A stretch of DNA of 64,000 nucleotides from Malus domestica (GCF_042453785.1 NC_091674.1:25709001-25773000); one strand, 5' to 3'; counted from the stretch's first letter, positions 22,456 through 33,851 are shown. Numbers and translations are program-made. Notes: generated from the letters alone by a model not told the origin.

Positions 22456-25400
22456 TCAATAACACTGGTTAAAGCAGAAGAAAAAACCTTTTGGCTTGTC
22501 TTCCATTTCTCCTAATTTGGGCGTCTCCCCCGAGCCTTCACGCGCTGACATCAAGGCGCTCGTACCAGGAGACTCTGGCGGCAGGACTCTGTTCTCAGTG
22601 AATATCCGTGGCGGAATGGCAGGTTTAGGAGGAGATATGGTGTAAAGAAAATCTAGTAGCATTTGAATTATTTGGCTGAAATTAGGCCGGGCGTTTGGGT
22701 CCTCCTGCCAGCATGAAGTTAGGATGATGTTCAACTCCTCTGGGATGTTTTCAGAACTAGGCCTCACATTCTGAAACGAAAAGTATCGAATAAATCATCT
22801 GGAAAATTTAGCAGCACCGCAAGCACATTGGAGAAAAAACTAACGTAATTAATGATTGACACTGGAAAATATATCGACGAGGAAGATATGTTTACTTTAA
22901 AGGCAGCTGCATAGGCTGCTTGGAGATTTGACATGCCTTCGAAAGGCAATTTGTTGTGCAAGAGTTCCCACAAAACAATCGCGAAGCTATACGCATCCAC
23001 TTTGTGGTTGTAATGCTTTCCCTCTCCCTGCCTTAATGTAACAGTACTGTACAGCTGCCCAAACATAAGAAATATCGACTCGAATAAGCAGGTATTAGTG
23101 AGTGTGATGGTTCATGAGAAAGAGGGGGAAGTAGGGCAGTAGTACCTCTGGAGCCATCCAACGGTATGTCCCGGTTTCTGCAGTCATCATCTCTGTTAAT
23201 GACTCCTCTCTTGCCAACCCAAAATCCGCTAATTTAACTGTTTTGTGGTCTGCAGTCAAGAGCAAGTTCTCTACAACAACAACAACAACAACAACAAAGC
23301 CTTTTCCCACTAAGTGGGGTCGGCTATATGAATCCTAGAACGCCATTGCGCTCGGTTTTGTGTCATGTCCTCCGTTAGATCCAAGTACTCTAAGTCTTTT
23401 CTTAGAGTCTCTTCCAAAGTTTTCCTAGGTCTTCCTCTACCCCTTTGGCCCTGAACCTCTGTCCCGTAGTCACATCTTCGAACCGGAGCGTCAGTCGGCC
23501 TTCTTTGCACATGTCCAAATCATCGGAGCCGATTTTCTCTCATCTTTCCTACAATTTCGGCTACTCCTACTTTACCTCGGATATCCTCATTCCCAATCTT
23601 ATCATTTCTCGTGTGCCCACACATCCCACGAAGCATCCTCATCTCCGCTACACCCATTTTGTGTACGTGTTGATGCTTCACCGCCCAACATTCTGTGCCA
23701 TACAACATCGCTGGCCTTATTGCCGTCCTATAAAATTTTCCCTTGAGCTTCAGTGGCCTACGACGGTCACACAACACGCCGGATGCACTCTTACACTTCA
23801 TCCATCCAGCTCGTATTCTATGGTTGAGATCTCCATCTAATTCTCCGTTCTCTTGCAAGATAGATCCTAGGTAGCGAAAACGGTCGCTTTTTGTGATCTT
23901 CGCTAGATTGCTCCGGTCATTAGTGTGGATAAGTATATAAATGGATAGAGATAGGAAAGCAAACACAAGATGTACGTGGTTCACCCAGATTGGCTACGTC
24001 CACGGAATAGAAGAGTTCTCATTAATTGTGAAGGGTTTACACAAGTACATAGGTTCAAGCTCTCCTTTAGTGAGTACAAGTGAATGATTTAGTACAAATG
24101 ACATTAGGAAATATTGTGGGAGAATGATCTCGTAATCACGAAACTTCTAAGTATCGGAGTGTGGTGTCGTCTTGACTTGCCTTATCTGTCTCATAGGTAG
24201 ATGTGGCATCTTCTCTGGAAGTACTCTTCCTCCATCCAGGGGTGGTATCTTTAACTGGTGGAGATGCACAAGGTAATGTATCAATTTCACTTGAAGCTTA
24301 CTTGTAGTCTCAGGCTTGGTCAAGCGCGATACAAACCATGTAGTAGGAGTCCCCCAAGTCGCCGAGCTAGGGGGTCTGCTGAAAGAGGTGACAGACAAGG
24401 TAAGCAATCAGAGCTCCGACTGATTGTTCACCTTCTCCCCATCTTGCAGCAGCATGAAGGATAAAGAGAAGAAAAATGAGAAGAGATGATATGAGATACT
24501 TTTGCTTTTGAAGAAGTAACTTTCCACAAGCTTATTCTTGAACTGAGCTGGAGGGTTTTCTGGTTTCCTCCAGAGTATAAGGCCGACTGAAGAATTTGAG
24601 GGTCAAAACAAGTCCATCAAATCTAGAGTACGTTCCACCCTGCTGATATGGGATACTTTTGCTTTTGACAGAGTAATGGGTGTATCGGCACGTGTGCTGT
24701 TACGCTTGTCTCCACATGCTTCCTTGTATCCTTCGCACTTGCCCTATCTGTTCCTCAAGCAGATGCGGAATCTTCCCTGGAAACATAAGATGTTGAAGAT
24801 GAGTACTCGAGAGCAATGCCAGGTAAGTAATCAGGTAAGGGGTTCCAGGCAGTCAGTTCCTGGCTGGAAGCTTGATCCAAGTGCTGACTGATTGCTCTCT
24901 TTCTCCTTGTCTTGCAGGTAAAAACAAGGCCAAAGGAAAAGACAGGGAAAAAGCATGATATGGGATACTCTTGCTTTTAACCCTGATGATATGAGATATT
25001 CTTGCTCTAGTATAGCTTGTTTGCAGAGGTATTATCGGGGGGAAAGAAAGCTGAATATTTCGAAAGGCTTCGTTGGGAGTGCCCTCTCAGATATGATGAA
25101 AGGTTGAGCATTTTTGCAGGTCTGCCTGTCCGTTGGGGATGGAGGTCGACATATATAGGAGTCTCCCTAACAACAAGTAGTAATGCTATTCCTTTACCCT
25201 GCTTGGTCATAGCACGGTAGTGGGAGCTGCCAGTTTCACATGTTTTAACTCAGTCAGAGCACTTTGAAAAAGTGGTCTGTGGTATCTGGCTCTCAAGATT
25301 CGGAGAACGATGCCTTTTCGATTTTTGAGAAAGCAATCATGCTGGGGGTCTGGCTCTTGAGATTCGTAGAGCAGTGTCTCTTCGATTTTTGAGGAAGTAA

Positions 25401-28400
25401 TCATGTTGGGAGTCTGGCTCTCGAGATTCGGAGGGCGGTGCCTCTTCGATTTTGGAGCAAGCAATCCTGTTGGGAGTGTTGTCTCGAATGTGAGTAAAGG
25501 TTGGGCATGTTTGCTAGTCTACCTTGCCACGAAGCACAAAGGTTGACACACAGAGACTTTCCAATTATCCAGCAATGGTACTGTTCCTTTACCCTCTCTT
25601 CGCTTTTGAGAAAGTAGTCATGTTGGGAGTCTGGCTCTCGAGATTCGGAGGACGGTGCCTCTTCGATTTTGGAGCAAGCAATCTTGTTGGGAGTGTTTTC
25701 TCGAAAGTGAGTAAAGGTTGGGCATGTTTGCTAGTCTACCTTGCCACGAAGCACAGAGGTTGACACACAGGGACTTTCCAATTATCCAGCAGTGGTACTG
25801 TTCCTTTACCCTTGTGGGTAATAATATGGTAGCTAGACCTTCAAAATTTATGTGTCTAAACTTTGTTAGTGCTGTTTCTTTGCTATTCTTTTACCTTTCT
25901 TGGTCAGAGCGATGTAGTGGGAGCTGCAAGCTTCACGTGCTCAACTTTGGCAGAGAACTTTGGCAAAGTTATCTGTGGTACCCATGAGCTATTGTTGCGT
26001 GTGGGAAGTGGGTGATTGAACAGTAAGATTCATGTGCTTTCTACTTCACCAGAAGTCTTCGACAGAATGCCCATAATTTCTGCAAAGCTGAGTGTGCGTG
26101 TGACAGGTGCTGACAAGGCTAGAAAAGTAGGTGCCTCTTCGATTTCTGAGATCGGCCCTCGTGGTCTCTGAGCAGCCCAGCTTTTGAGAAAGCGAGCGCC
26201 TCTTCGATTGATTCGGAGAACGATGCCTCATCGATTTTTGAGAAAGCAATCATGCTGGGGGTCAGGCTCTCGAGGATTCGGGGAGCAGTGTCTCTTCGAT
26301 TTTTGAGAAAGTAATCACGTTGGGAGTCTGGCTCTCGAGATTCGGAGGGCGGTGCCTCTTCGATTTTGGAGCAAGCAATCTTGTTGGAAGTGTTTTCTCG
26401 AATGTGAGTAAAGGTTGGGCATGTTTGCTAGTCTACCTTGCCACGAAGCACAGAGGTTGACACACAGGGACTTTCCAATTATCCAGCAATGGTACTGTTC
26501 CTTTACCCTCTCTTCGATTTTTAAGAAAGTAGTCATGTTGGGAGTCTGGCTCTCGAGATTCGGAGGAAGGTGCCTCTTCGATTTTGGAGCAAGCAATCTT
26601 ATTGGGAGTGTTTTCTCGAATGTGAGTAAAGGTTGGGCATGTTTGCTAGTCTACCTTGCCACGAAGCACAGAGGTTGACACACAGGGACTTTCCAATTAT
26701 CCAGCAATAGTACTGTTCCTTTACCCTTGTGGGTAATAATATGGTAGCTAGACCTTCAAAATTTATGGGTCTAAACTTTGTTAGTGCTGTTTCTTTGCTA
26801 TTCTTTTACCCTTCTTGGTCAGAGCGATGTAGTGGGAGCTGCAAGCTTCACGTGCTCAACTTTGGCAGAGAACTTTGGCAAAGTTATCTGTGGTACCCAT
26901 GAGCTATTGTTGCGTGTGGGAAGTGGGTGATTGAACAGTAAGATTCATGTGTTTTCTACTTCCCCAGAAGTCTTCGACAGAATGCCCATAATTTCTGCAA
27001 AGCTGAGTGTGCGTGTGACGGGTGCTGACAAGGCTGGAAAAGTAGGTGCCTCTTCGATTTCTGAGATCGGCCCTCGTGGTCTCTGGGGAGCCCAGCTTTT
27101 GAGAAAGCGAGCGCCTCTTCGATTTCTGAGATCGGCCTTCGTGGTCTTTGAGAAGCCCAACTTTTGAGAAAGCAAACGCCTCTTCGATTTCTGAGATCAA
27201 CCCTCGTGATCTCTAAGCAGCCCAGCTTTTGAGAAAGCAAACGCCTCTTCGATTTCTGAGCAGGCGCCTCTTCGATTTCCGAAGCTCCGTCGAGTGCAGA
27301 TTTTTATAGAGGCTGACATTAAGTTCCAAAGCACACTTGAATCTCCACCAGTAGAAGCTTCATTCTTGCACTTCTAAGATCTTGATTTGTCCGACCTCTT
27401 CTCTCTTCAACACCTTTGAAAATGTCTGGCCCCTCCGACCGTCGTTTTGACTTGAACCTTGTTGAAGAGGCAGCCCCGCCTTCTCCAGACAACATATGGC
27501 GCCCATCCTTCGTCTCCCCTACTGGTCCTCTTACCGTTGGGGATTCCGTGATGAAGAATGATATGACCGCTGCGGTGGTGGCCAGGAACCTTCTCACTCC
27601 CAAAGATAACAGACTACTTTCCAAACGGTCTGATGAGTTAGCTGTTAAGGATTCGTTGGCTCTCAGTGTTCAGTGTGCAGGTTCTGTGTCTAATATGGCC
27701 CAACGCCTATTTGCTCGAACCCGCCAAGTTGAATCCTTGGCGGCTGAAGTGATGAGTCTCAAACAGGAGATTAGAGGGCTCAAGCATGAGAATAAACAGT
27801 TGCACCGGCTCGCACATGACTATGCTACAAACATGAAGAGGAAGCTTGACCAGATGAAGGAAACTGATGGTCAGGTTTTACTTGATCATCAGAGATTTGT
27901 GGGTTTGTTCCAAAGGCATTTATTGCCTTCGTCTTCTGGGGCTGTACCGCGTAATGAAGCTCCGAATGATCAACCTCTGATGCCTCCTCCTTCTAGGGTT
28001 CTGTCCAGTACTGAGGCTCCAAATGATCCCCCTCCGGTGCCTTCTCTTTCTGGGGCTCTACCGACTGCTGAGACTTCTCCTAAGCAACCTTTGTGAAGGC
28101 TCCGTCTTGTGTGTTTATTTTGACTCATGTATATGTACATATTTGTAGCTGATCGGGGATATCAATAAATAAGCTTTCCTTCATTTCAACGTATTGTGTT
28201 AAATACACCAAAGCCTTCTTCGCTAAGTTCTTTGAATTTTCTTTTGTTGAAGCTTGTATGTTGAAGCTTTCTGAGTGGAGCATGTAGGTTGGGGTAGTGT
28301 TCCCTTAATTTCCCGAGTGAGGAAAACTTCTCGATTGGAGACTTGGAAAATCCAAGTCACTGAGTGGGATCGGCTATATGAATCTTAGAACGCCATTGTG

Positions 28401-31400
28401 CTCGATCCTGTGTCATGTCCTCCGTTAGATCCAAGTACTCTAAGTCTTTTCTTAGAGTCTCTTCCAAAGTTTTCCTAGGTCTTCCTCTACCCCTTCGGCC
28501 CTGAACCTCTGTCCCATAGTCGCATCTTCTAATCGGAGCGTCAGTAGGCCTTCTTTGCACATGTCCAAACCACCGTAACCGATTTTCTCTCATCTTTCCT
28601 TCAATTTCGGCTACTCCTACTTTACCCCGGATATCCTCATTCCTAATCTTATCCTTTCTCGTGTGCCCACACATCCAACGAAGCATCCTCATCTCCGCTA
28701 CACCCATTTTGTGTACGTGTTGATGTTTCACCGCCCAACATTCTGTGCCATACAGCATCGCCGGCCTTATTGCCGTCCTATAAAATTTTCCCTTGAGCTT
28801 CAATGGCATACGGCGGTCACACAACACACCGGATGCACTCTTCCACTTCATCCATCCAGCTTGTATTCTATGGTTGAGATCTCCATCTAATTCTCCGTTC
28901 TTTTGCAAGATAGATCCTAGGTAACGAAAACGGTCGCTTTTTGGTATTTCTTGATCTCCGATCCTCACCCCTAACTCGTTTTGGCCTCCATTTGCACTGA
29001 ACTTGCACTCCATATATTCTGTCTTTGATCGGCTTAGGCGAAGACCTTTAGATTCCAACACTTCTCTCCAAAGGTTAAGCTTTGCATTTACCCCTTCCTG
29101 AGTTTCATCTATCAACACTATATCGTCTGCGAAAAGCATACACCAAGGAATATCATCTTGAATATGTCCTGTTAACTCATCCATTACCAACGCAAAAAGG
29201 TAAGGACTTAAGGATGAGCCTTGATGTAATCCTACAGTTATGGGGAAGCTTTCGGTTTGTCCTTCATGAGTTCTTACGGCAGTCTTTGCTCCTTCATACA
29301 TATCCTTTATAGCTTGGATATATGCTACTCGTACTCCTTTCTTCTCTAAAATCCTCCAAAGAATGTCTCTTGGGACCCTATCATACGCTTTTTCCAAATC
29401 TATAAAGACCATGTGTAAATCCTTTTTCCCATCTCTATATCTTTCCATCAATCTTCGTAAGAGATAGATTGCCTCCATGGTTGAGCGCCCTGGCATGAAC
29501 CCGAATTGGTTGTCCGAAACCCGTGTCTCTTGCCTCAATCTATGCTCAATGACTCTCTCCCAGAGCTTCATTGTATGACTCATTAGCTTAATACCCCTAT
29601 AGTTCATGCAATTTTGTACGTCGCCCTTGTTCTTGTAGATAGGCACCAAAGTGCTCGTTCGCCACTCATTTGGCATCTTCTTCGTTTTCAAAATCCTATT
29701 GAAAAGGTCAGTGAGCCATGTTATACCTGTCTCTCCCAAAAGTTTCCACACTTCGATTGGTATATTGTCTGGGCCTATTGCTTTTTTATGCTTCATCTTC
29801 TTCAAAGCTACAACCACTTCTTCCTTCCGGATTCGACGATAAAAAGAGTAGTTTCTACACTCTTCTGAGTTACTCAACTCCCCTAAAGAATCGCTCATTT
29901 CATGTCCTTCATTGAAAAGATTATGAAAATAACCTCTCCATCTGTCTTTAACCGCGTTCTCTGTAGCAAGAACCTTTCCATCCTCATCCTTGATGCACCT
30001 CACTTGGTTTAGATCCCTTGTCTTCTTTTCCCTTGCTCTAGATAGTTTATAGATATCCAACTCTCCTTCTTTGGTATCTAGTCGTTTATACATATCGTCG
30101 TAGGCCGCTAACTTAGCTTCTCTGACAGTTTTTTTCGCCTCTTGCTTCGCTTTTCTATACTTTTCACCATTTTCATCGGTCCTCTCCTTGTATAAGGCTT
30201 TACAACATTCCTTCTTAGCCTTCACCTTTGTTTGTACCTCCTCATTCCACCACCAAGATTCCTTTTGGTGTGGGGCAAAGCCCTTGGACTCTCCTAATAC
30301 CTCTTTTGCTACTTTTCGGATACAACTAGCCATGGAATCCCACATTTGGCTAGCTTCCCCCTCTCTATCCCACACACATTGGGTGATTACCTTCTCTTTG
30401 AAAATGACTTGTTTTTCTTCTTTTAGATTCCACCATCTAGTCCTTGGGCACTTCCAAGTCTTGTTCTTTTGTCTTACTCTTTTGATATGTACATCCATCA
30501 CCAACAAGCGATGTTGATTAGCCACGCTCTCTCCTGGTATAACTTTGCAATCCTTACAAGTTATACGATCCCCTTTCCTCATTAGAAGAAAATCTATTTG
30601 TGTTTTTGACGACCCACTCTTGTAGGTGATCACATGTTCTTCTCTCTTCTTAAAGAAGGTGTTGGCTAAGAAGAGATCATATGCCATTGCAAAATCCAAG
30701 ATAGCTTCCCCATCCTCGTTTCTCTCCCCAAAACCATGGCCACCATGAAAACCTCCATAGTTGCCTGTCTCCCTGCCCACGTGTCCATTTAAATCTCCTC
30801 CTATAAATAACTTCTCCGTCTGAGCAATTCCTTGCACCAAGTCTCCAAGATCTTCCCAAAATTTCTCCTTCGAACTCGTATCCAACCCTACTTGAGGTGC
30901 GTACGCACTAATCACATTGATAAGTTCTTGTCCTATTACAATCTTGATTGCCATGATTCTATCTCCTACCCTCTTGACATCTACAACATCTTGTACCAAG
31001 GTCTTGTCCACGATGATGCCAACACCGTTTCTCGTTCTATTTGTGCCCGAATACCAAAGTTTAAACCCTGAGTTTTCTAGATCCTTTGCCTTACTACCAA
31101 CCCACTTAGTTTCTTGTAGGCACATAATATTTATCCTTCTCCTCACCATAACTTCCACTATTTCCATAGATTTTCCCGTTAAGGTTCCTATATTCCACGT
31201 TCCTAAACGCATTTTGCTCTCTTGAACTCTACCCTTCTGTCCTAGCTTCTTCACCCTCCCCCGTCTAATAGGATCAAAGTACTTCTTTTGTGTGTCCCGG
31301 GTAAAATTGATAGGAGCATATGCTCCCAAACAACTTTGAGTGGAGTCGTTCGAAAAGAAGTTTCTATGGCCCCCTTGCTCATTTAACACTGCATCCGGGT

Positions 31401-33017
31401 GCCGATGGAGATGCAGCGACCCTTGCTCACTTATCACTGTGCTCAGGCCACACAGCGCGCCACTTACGGGTGACGCCCTAGCTTTAGCGCGATTTTGTTC
31501 TGGATTCATTTTCATAAGGATTCGACGTGATCATGGAGTTAGATACGCAGAATTTATACAAAAATGGAATACCAAAAGAAAGCTGGGTGATTGAGCAGTT
31601 ATTGCAGACAAAACTCACAAGATATTGACTACAGAAAATAAATACGACATCGGGAGCCATCAGAGTTTGTTAGACATTATTAGAGAAGTTGTGGAATACG
31701 CAATCCAGTTCCGAAACAGTTTGTGAATCTAAGTACTCTCACTTATCAAATTCAGAGCAGTTAAAACGGGATCTGGAAAGTTACCAGGCTTCAAATCACG
31801 GTGTATGATCCCATGAGAGTGCAAGCACTCCATCGCACGAGCAATATCTAGTGCGAAACCAACAGCAACGCGTATGTCCAAGCACCTTGGCCGCATGTTT
31901 AGACAATATTTACGCAATGTACCACCTAATAAAAGCTCAGTAACTATCACCATTACTGGCTCCTTGCAGGCACCAATAAACTGTTGAGAGGCAGCGAACC
32001 TTATTAATTATCAGATATCAACAACAACAACAACAACAACAACAAAGCCTTTTCCCACTAAGTGGGGTCGGCTATATGAATCCTAGAACGCCAATGCGCT
32101 CGGTTCTGAGTCATGTCCTCCGTTAGATCCAAGTACTACATAAAAATTTGGCATTCATGACTGCACAGTCTAACTATTGTCAACAGTCACCGATGACTTA
32201 ACAACTAAATGAGGGCAATTAAATCGAACCTTCACTAAATTTTTATGTTGAACTCTCGACAACATTACAACCTCTCTGGCAAACCGTCCTTCTTTCTTGA
32301 TAATCTCCTCTGGAGTTTCTCCTCTATGAACAACTTTAATTGCAACAGTCTGGTTTTTGTATCTGATTCGAATCCAAAAGGCCGAAATCAAAAGAAGTGA
32401 GATAACTGCAGCACAACAAATCTCCAAATTGAACCGTAATTACTTGCAAGCTGCAATCTAATCACTTAAGAAACTCATTTTTCGCCGTCAAGCCAAACTC
32501 AACAGATACTTCTACAGAACAACAATTCACAGAAAACCTAACCATTTCCGGGATCTTATCAAAATTTGAATCTAACCATTAAACCAGATTAAATTTTCAG
32601 CAAAACCCAAAATACAGTTGAGAATGCAAAACAAGAAAATGTATTGATAATCGCCACAAGAAAGCAATTGTAGTTCATCTAATCTAAACAAGATGAGCCA
32701 AAAACTTGCAAATCTAAACAACATTACTATCAGCTGAAGCGAAAAGGCGAACCGCAGAAATGCCATTGGCAACAAATCAAGACACACAAGGTCTCCAGTG
32801 CAGACCAAAGAATTCAAGTGCAGAAATCGAAAACTCGAAAAATCAAAAGATTGAAAGTGAAGTGAGGGTGAAGCTGTACAACTTACTTGCCCTCATAGAC
32901 TTTGGCATGAGCTCCCTCACCAATTCTTGGCCCAACAAAGAGATGCTTAGGATCAATCAGCCATTTGGCATCCAGTCTGAACTCATCAGCTGAGTAAAAC
33001 CTACTCCCAGATTCCAT
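22456..33017 (-). CDS. Raf-like MAPKKK, ATN1-type protein kinase, 352 aa
   Basis: Six coding exons on the minus strand: 32887-33017, 32230-32362, 31785-31980, 23146-23270, 22896-23054 and 22456-22770. All junctions are GT-AG, and the exons sum to 1059 nt with phase preserved throughout. The protein opens [20 protein letters not shown]. It carries the glycine loop [13 protein letters not shown] (about residue 32), catalytic Lys in [14 protein letters not shown] (about 146-153), [10 protein letters not shown], and [10 protein letters not shown], then a short Pro/Ser-rich tail ending CFNQCY. Exon order and sequence match the small group-C Raf-like kinases such as Arabidopsis ATN1, which are cytosolic Ser/Thr/Tyr kinases with poorly known substrates. 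Every catalytic motif is intact. Intron 3 is 8514 bp and filled with retroelements; intron 2 holds a LINE tail. HT1-type kinases are a related alternative, but the N-terminus fits ATN1 better. Confidence 0.93.
23273..23895 (-). mobile_element. 5'-truncated RTE-type LINE with (TTG)n tail
   Basis: On the minus strand this matches the last ~600 bp of the full LINE at 28358-31530: the C-terminal RT/post-RT region ([30 protein letters not shown]), now frame-broken. It ends CCCACTTAGTGGGAAAAGGC followed by about eight TTG units. The tail stops two bases before the kinase exon 4 acceptor, which reads TTGTTGTAG|AG. Similarity to the full LINE stops at about 23895. Confidence 0.9.
25200..26720. repeat. 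hierarchical tandem repeats (217/218-bp units in a ~915-bp period)
   Basis: TTGGGCATGTTTGCTAGTCT recurs at 25501, 25718, 26415 and 26633, giving unit spacing of 217 and 218 bp and a higher-order spacing of about 915 bp. The 25718-26200 block (with GTGGGTAATAATATGGTAGC) is repeated near-identically at 26633-27115. Many units carry a GCCTCTTCGATTTT(T/G)GAG core and CTCGAGATTCGGAG. Confidence 0.88.
27048..27262. repeat. 65-bp tandem repeat, three full copies plus a partial
   Basis: GCCTCTTCGATTTCTGAGAT starts units at 27048, 27113 and 27178, exactly 65 bp apart, with a partial unit at 27243. Each has CTTTTGAGAAAGC near its end. A related single unit is at about 26129-26194. It lies just upstream of the gag-like ORF. 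Confidence 0.9.
27422..28096 (+). CDS. gag-like coiled-coil protein of a non-autonomous retroelement, 224 aa
   Basis: Open frame from ATG at 27422 ([20 protein letters not shown]). The frame also allows an ATG two codons upstream. The N-terminal half is mixed charged. Residues about 90-150 form a heptad-rich coiled coil ([19 protein letters not shown]). The C-terminal third is Pro-rich with imperfect repeats of P(S/P)SGA(V/L)P..(A/T)EAPNDPP. No zinc knuckle, protease or polymerase follows. I recall this protein type as a high-copy family in Rosaceae, which would fit a transposon origin. It may be expressed, but not as a host gene. Confidence 0.6.
   Translation: MSGPSDRRFDLNLVEEAAPPSPDNIWRPSFVSPTGPLTVGDSVMKNDMTAAVVARNLLTPKDNRLLSKRSDELAVKDSLALSVQCAGSVSNMAQRLFARTRQVESLAAEVMSLKQEIRGLKHENKQLHRLAHDYATNMKRKLDQMKETDGQVLLDHQRFVGLFQRHLLPSSSGAVPRNEAPNDQPLMPPPSRVLSSTEAPNDPPPVPSLSGALPTAETSPKQPL
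28357..31515 (-). CDS. RTE-clade LINE endonuclease/reverse transcriptase, 1052 aa, uninterrupted
   Basis: Domains in order: an N-terminal leader of ~100 residues; an exonuclease-endonuclease-phosphatase domain (about 105-345) with [41 protein letters not shown] and TQIDFLL; a linker rich in Lys/Glu; reverse transcriptase (about 560-840) with [34 protein letters not shown] and catalytic FADDIVL; and a C-terminal region with [24 protein letters not shown]. There is no ORF1 or RNase H, as expected for RTE. No stop interrupts 3.1 kb, so insertion was recent or the copy was under purifying selection until lately. The protein would nick target DNA and prime reverse transcription from it. Confidence 0.92.
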   Translation of the reverse strand: MKMNPEQNRAKARASPVSGALCGLSTVISEQGSLHLHRHPDAVLNEQGGHRNFFSNDSTQSCLGAYAPINFTRDTQKKYFDPIRRGRVKKLGQKGRVQESKMRLGTWNIGTLTGKSMEIVEVMVRRRINIMCLQETKWVGSKAKDLENSGFKLWYSGTNRTRNGVGIIVDKTLVQDVVDVKRVGDRIMAIKIVIGQELINVISAYAPQVGLDTSSKEKFWEDLGDLVQGIAQTEKLFIGGDLNGHVGRETGNYGGFHGGHGFGERNEDGEAILDFAMAYDLFLANTFFKKREEHVITYKSGSSKTQIDFLLMRKGDRITCKDCKVIPGESVANQHRLLVMDVHIKRVRQKNKTWKCPRTRWWNLKEEKQVIFKEKVITQCVWDREGEASQMWDSMASCIRKVAKEVLGESKGFAPHQKESWWWNEEVQTKVKAKKECCKALYKERTDENGEKYRKAKQEAKKTVREAKLAAYDDMYKRLDTKEGELDIYKLSRAREKKTRDLNQVRCIKDEDGKVLATENAVKDRWRGYFHNLFNEGHEMSDSLGELSNSEECRNYSFYRRIRKEEVVVALKKMKHKKAIGPDNIPIEVWKLLGETGITWLTDLFNRILKTKKMPNEWRTSTLVPIYKNKGDVQNCMNYRGIKLMSHTMKLWERVIEHRLRQETRVSDNQFGFMPGRSTMEAIYLLRRLMERYRDGKKDLHMVFIDLEKAYDRVPRDILWRILEKKGVRVAYIQAIKDMYEGAKTAVRTHEGQTESFPITVGLHQGSSLSPYLFALVMDELTGHIQDDIPWCMLFADDIVLIDETQEGVNAKLNLWREVLESKGLRLSRSKTEYMECKFSANGGQNELGVRIGDQEIPKSDRFRYLGSILQKNGELDGDLNHRIQAGWMKWKSASGVLCDRRMPLKLKGKFYRTAIRPAMLYGTECWAVKHQHVHKMGVAEMRMLRWMCGHTRKDKIRNEDIRGKVGVAEIEGKMRENRLRWFGHVQRRPTDAPIRRCDYGTEVQGRRGRGRPRKTLEETLRKDLEYLDLTEDMTQDRAQWRSKIHIADPTQ
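28358..31530 (-). mobile_element. RTE-type LINE with intact ORF, 3' tail missing
   Basis: Non-LTR retrotransposon in the kinase intron, same orientation as the gene. It encodes one long endonuclease-RT protein. Similarity to the tailed copy at 23273 ends at 28358 within the terminal stem motif (CACTGAGTGGGATCGGC), so the AAAAGGC(TTG)n tail is absent. The 5' end lies shortly above the ORF start and is approximate. No target duplication was found. Confidence 0.88.
32018..32137 (-). mobile_element. short RTE LINE 3' end in kinase intron 2
   Basis: About 120 bp matching the last part of the LINE, ending in the same CCCACTTAGTGGGAAAAGGC stem and a (TTG)n tail. In gene orientation the tail ends about 36 nt before the exon 3 acceptor at 31981. 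It is a heavily 5'-truncated insertion. Confidence 0.88.
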
Positions 33018-33842
33018 CTTTCTACACAACCCAACAATCCAACATCAAAGCCCAACATTATCACACAATATCAGAAACCCAAAAGCCAAAAAGCACTTTT
33101 TCAGAAGCTAATGCATTCATTGATTCTGTGTGAGTGGATAAGCTGACACAAAGGGGAAAGCAGCATCCCAAAGCTCATAAAACTCACAGGAGGGAGATGG
33201 AAGTACTTACATGTCCTTGGAGGAGGCAAAAGCATGGAACCCCACATGTCCTACCAGAGAGGAGATTGTGACAGCAAAAGCTCAATGCCCAAAGTGCTAT
33301 TTTTTTTTCTTGGAAATTTTTTATGGGGAAGTGAGAAAATATCCCTCAGAAGGCAAAACCAGAAGCTTAGCAAAAGCACGTCCCCAAGTGATAACTAGAG
33401 TGCTGCAAACATATACTAGTTTGATTGAAATTCCATGGTCCCCGTCATAGAGATTAAATAAATGGGATTTGGGGATTTATTAATCTCTGAGGGCCACGGT
33501 GCTTTCAGTCTTGTTCTGCAAATGGAATCATGGGAAGGGAGAGAGCCTAAAGATCAAGTTTTTAAGAACGTGAAGGCGCGGGGGTGTGAAAAGAGAGCGA
33601 GAGGAGACAGAGGGGAGTGTTGAATATTGCCTCAAAATGACATAAAGTGTTTTTTAAATTAATCGTTAGTAAAAATATAAGTGAATTTAGAAAAAAAAAT
33701 CACAAAAAAAAAAAAACATTATAAAAACATTTTCAGTCATTTCAAATATATTTTCAAACGAGCTCATGTTGTAGTTAAGTGGGCAGAGGAAACTGTCATA
33801 TGACATTTCGAACTAACACTTTAGTTGAATTGACCCTCTAAA
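33018..33842. other. kinase 5' UTR and promoter region
   Basis: On the minus strand an acceptor-like GTTGTGTAG lies 4 nt upstream of the ATG, and a donor-like GACAT|GTAAGTAC at about 33212, so a 5' UTR intron of about 190 nt is likely. Transcription probably starts around 33.3-33.6 kb. No clear TATA box was found. These are splice-motif inferences only. Confidence 0.45.
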
Positions 33843-33851
33843 TTAATTTTT

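Larger units (their letters stand above)
23896..28357 (+). mobile_element. large LTR-retroelement-derived segment with gag-like ORF, no polymerase
   Basis: The sequence between two LINE copies has retroelement character: an LTR-like start (GTGGATAAGTATATAAATGG near 23918, TACGTGGTTCACCCAGAT near 23972), a long repeat-rich untranslated leader (24.1-27.3 kb), a single gag-like coiled-coil ORF (27422-28096) and an AT-rich 3' region. There is no RT, integrase or protease. A long leader with one gag-like ORF resembles a large non-autonomous LTR element. I could not identify two matching LTRs, so the limits are set by the flanking LINEs. Confidence 0.5.

Noticed and set aside
25207-27240. Several 60-100-aa frames on both strands
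   Set aside because: They translate the tandem repeats of the retroelement leader; similar peptides recur because the DNA repeats.
25498-27262. CRISPR-like array
   Set aside because: Units are adjoining tandem repeats without unique spacers, in a eukaryotic retroelement.
29614-31225. Plus-strand frames of 60-109 aa
   Set aside because: All lie opposite the 1052-aa LINE protein and are its shadows.
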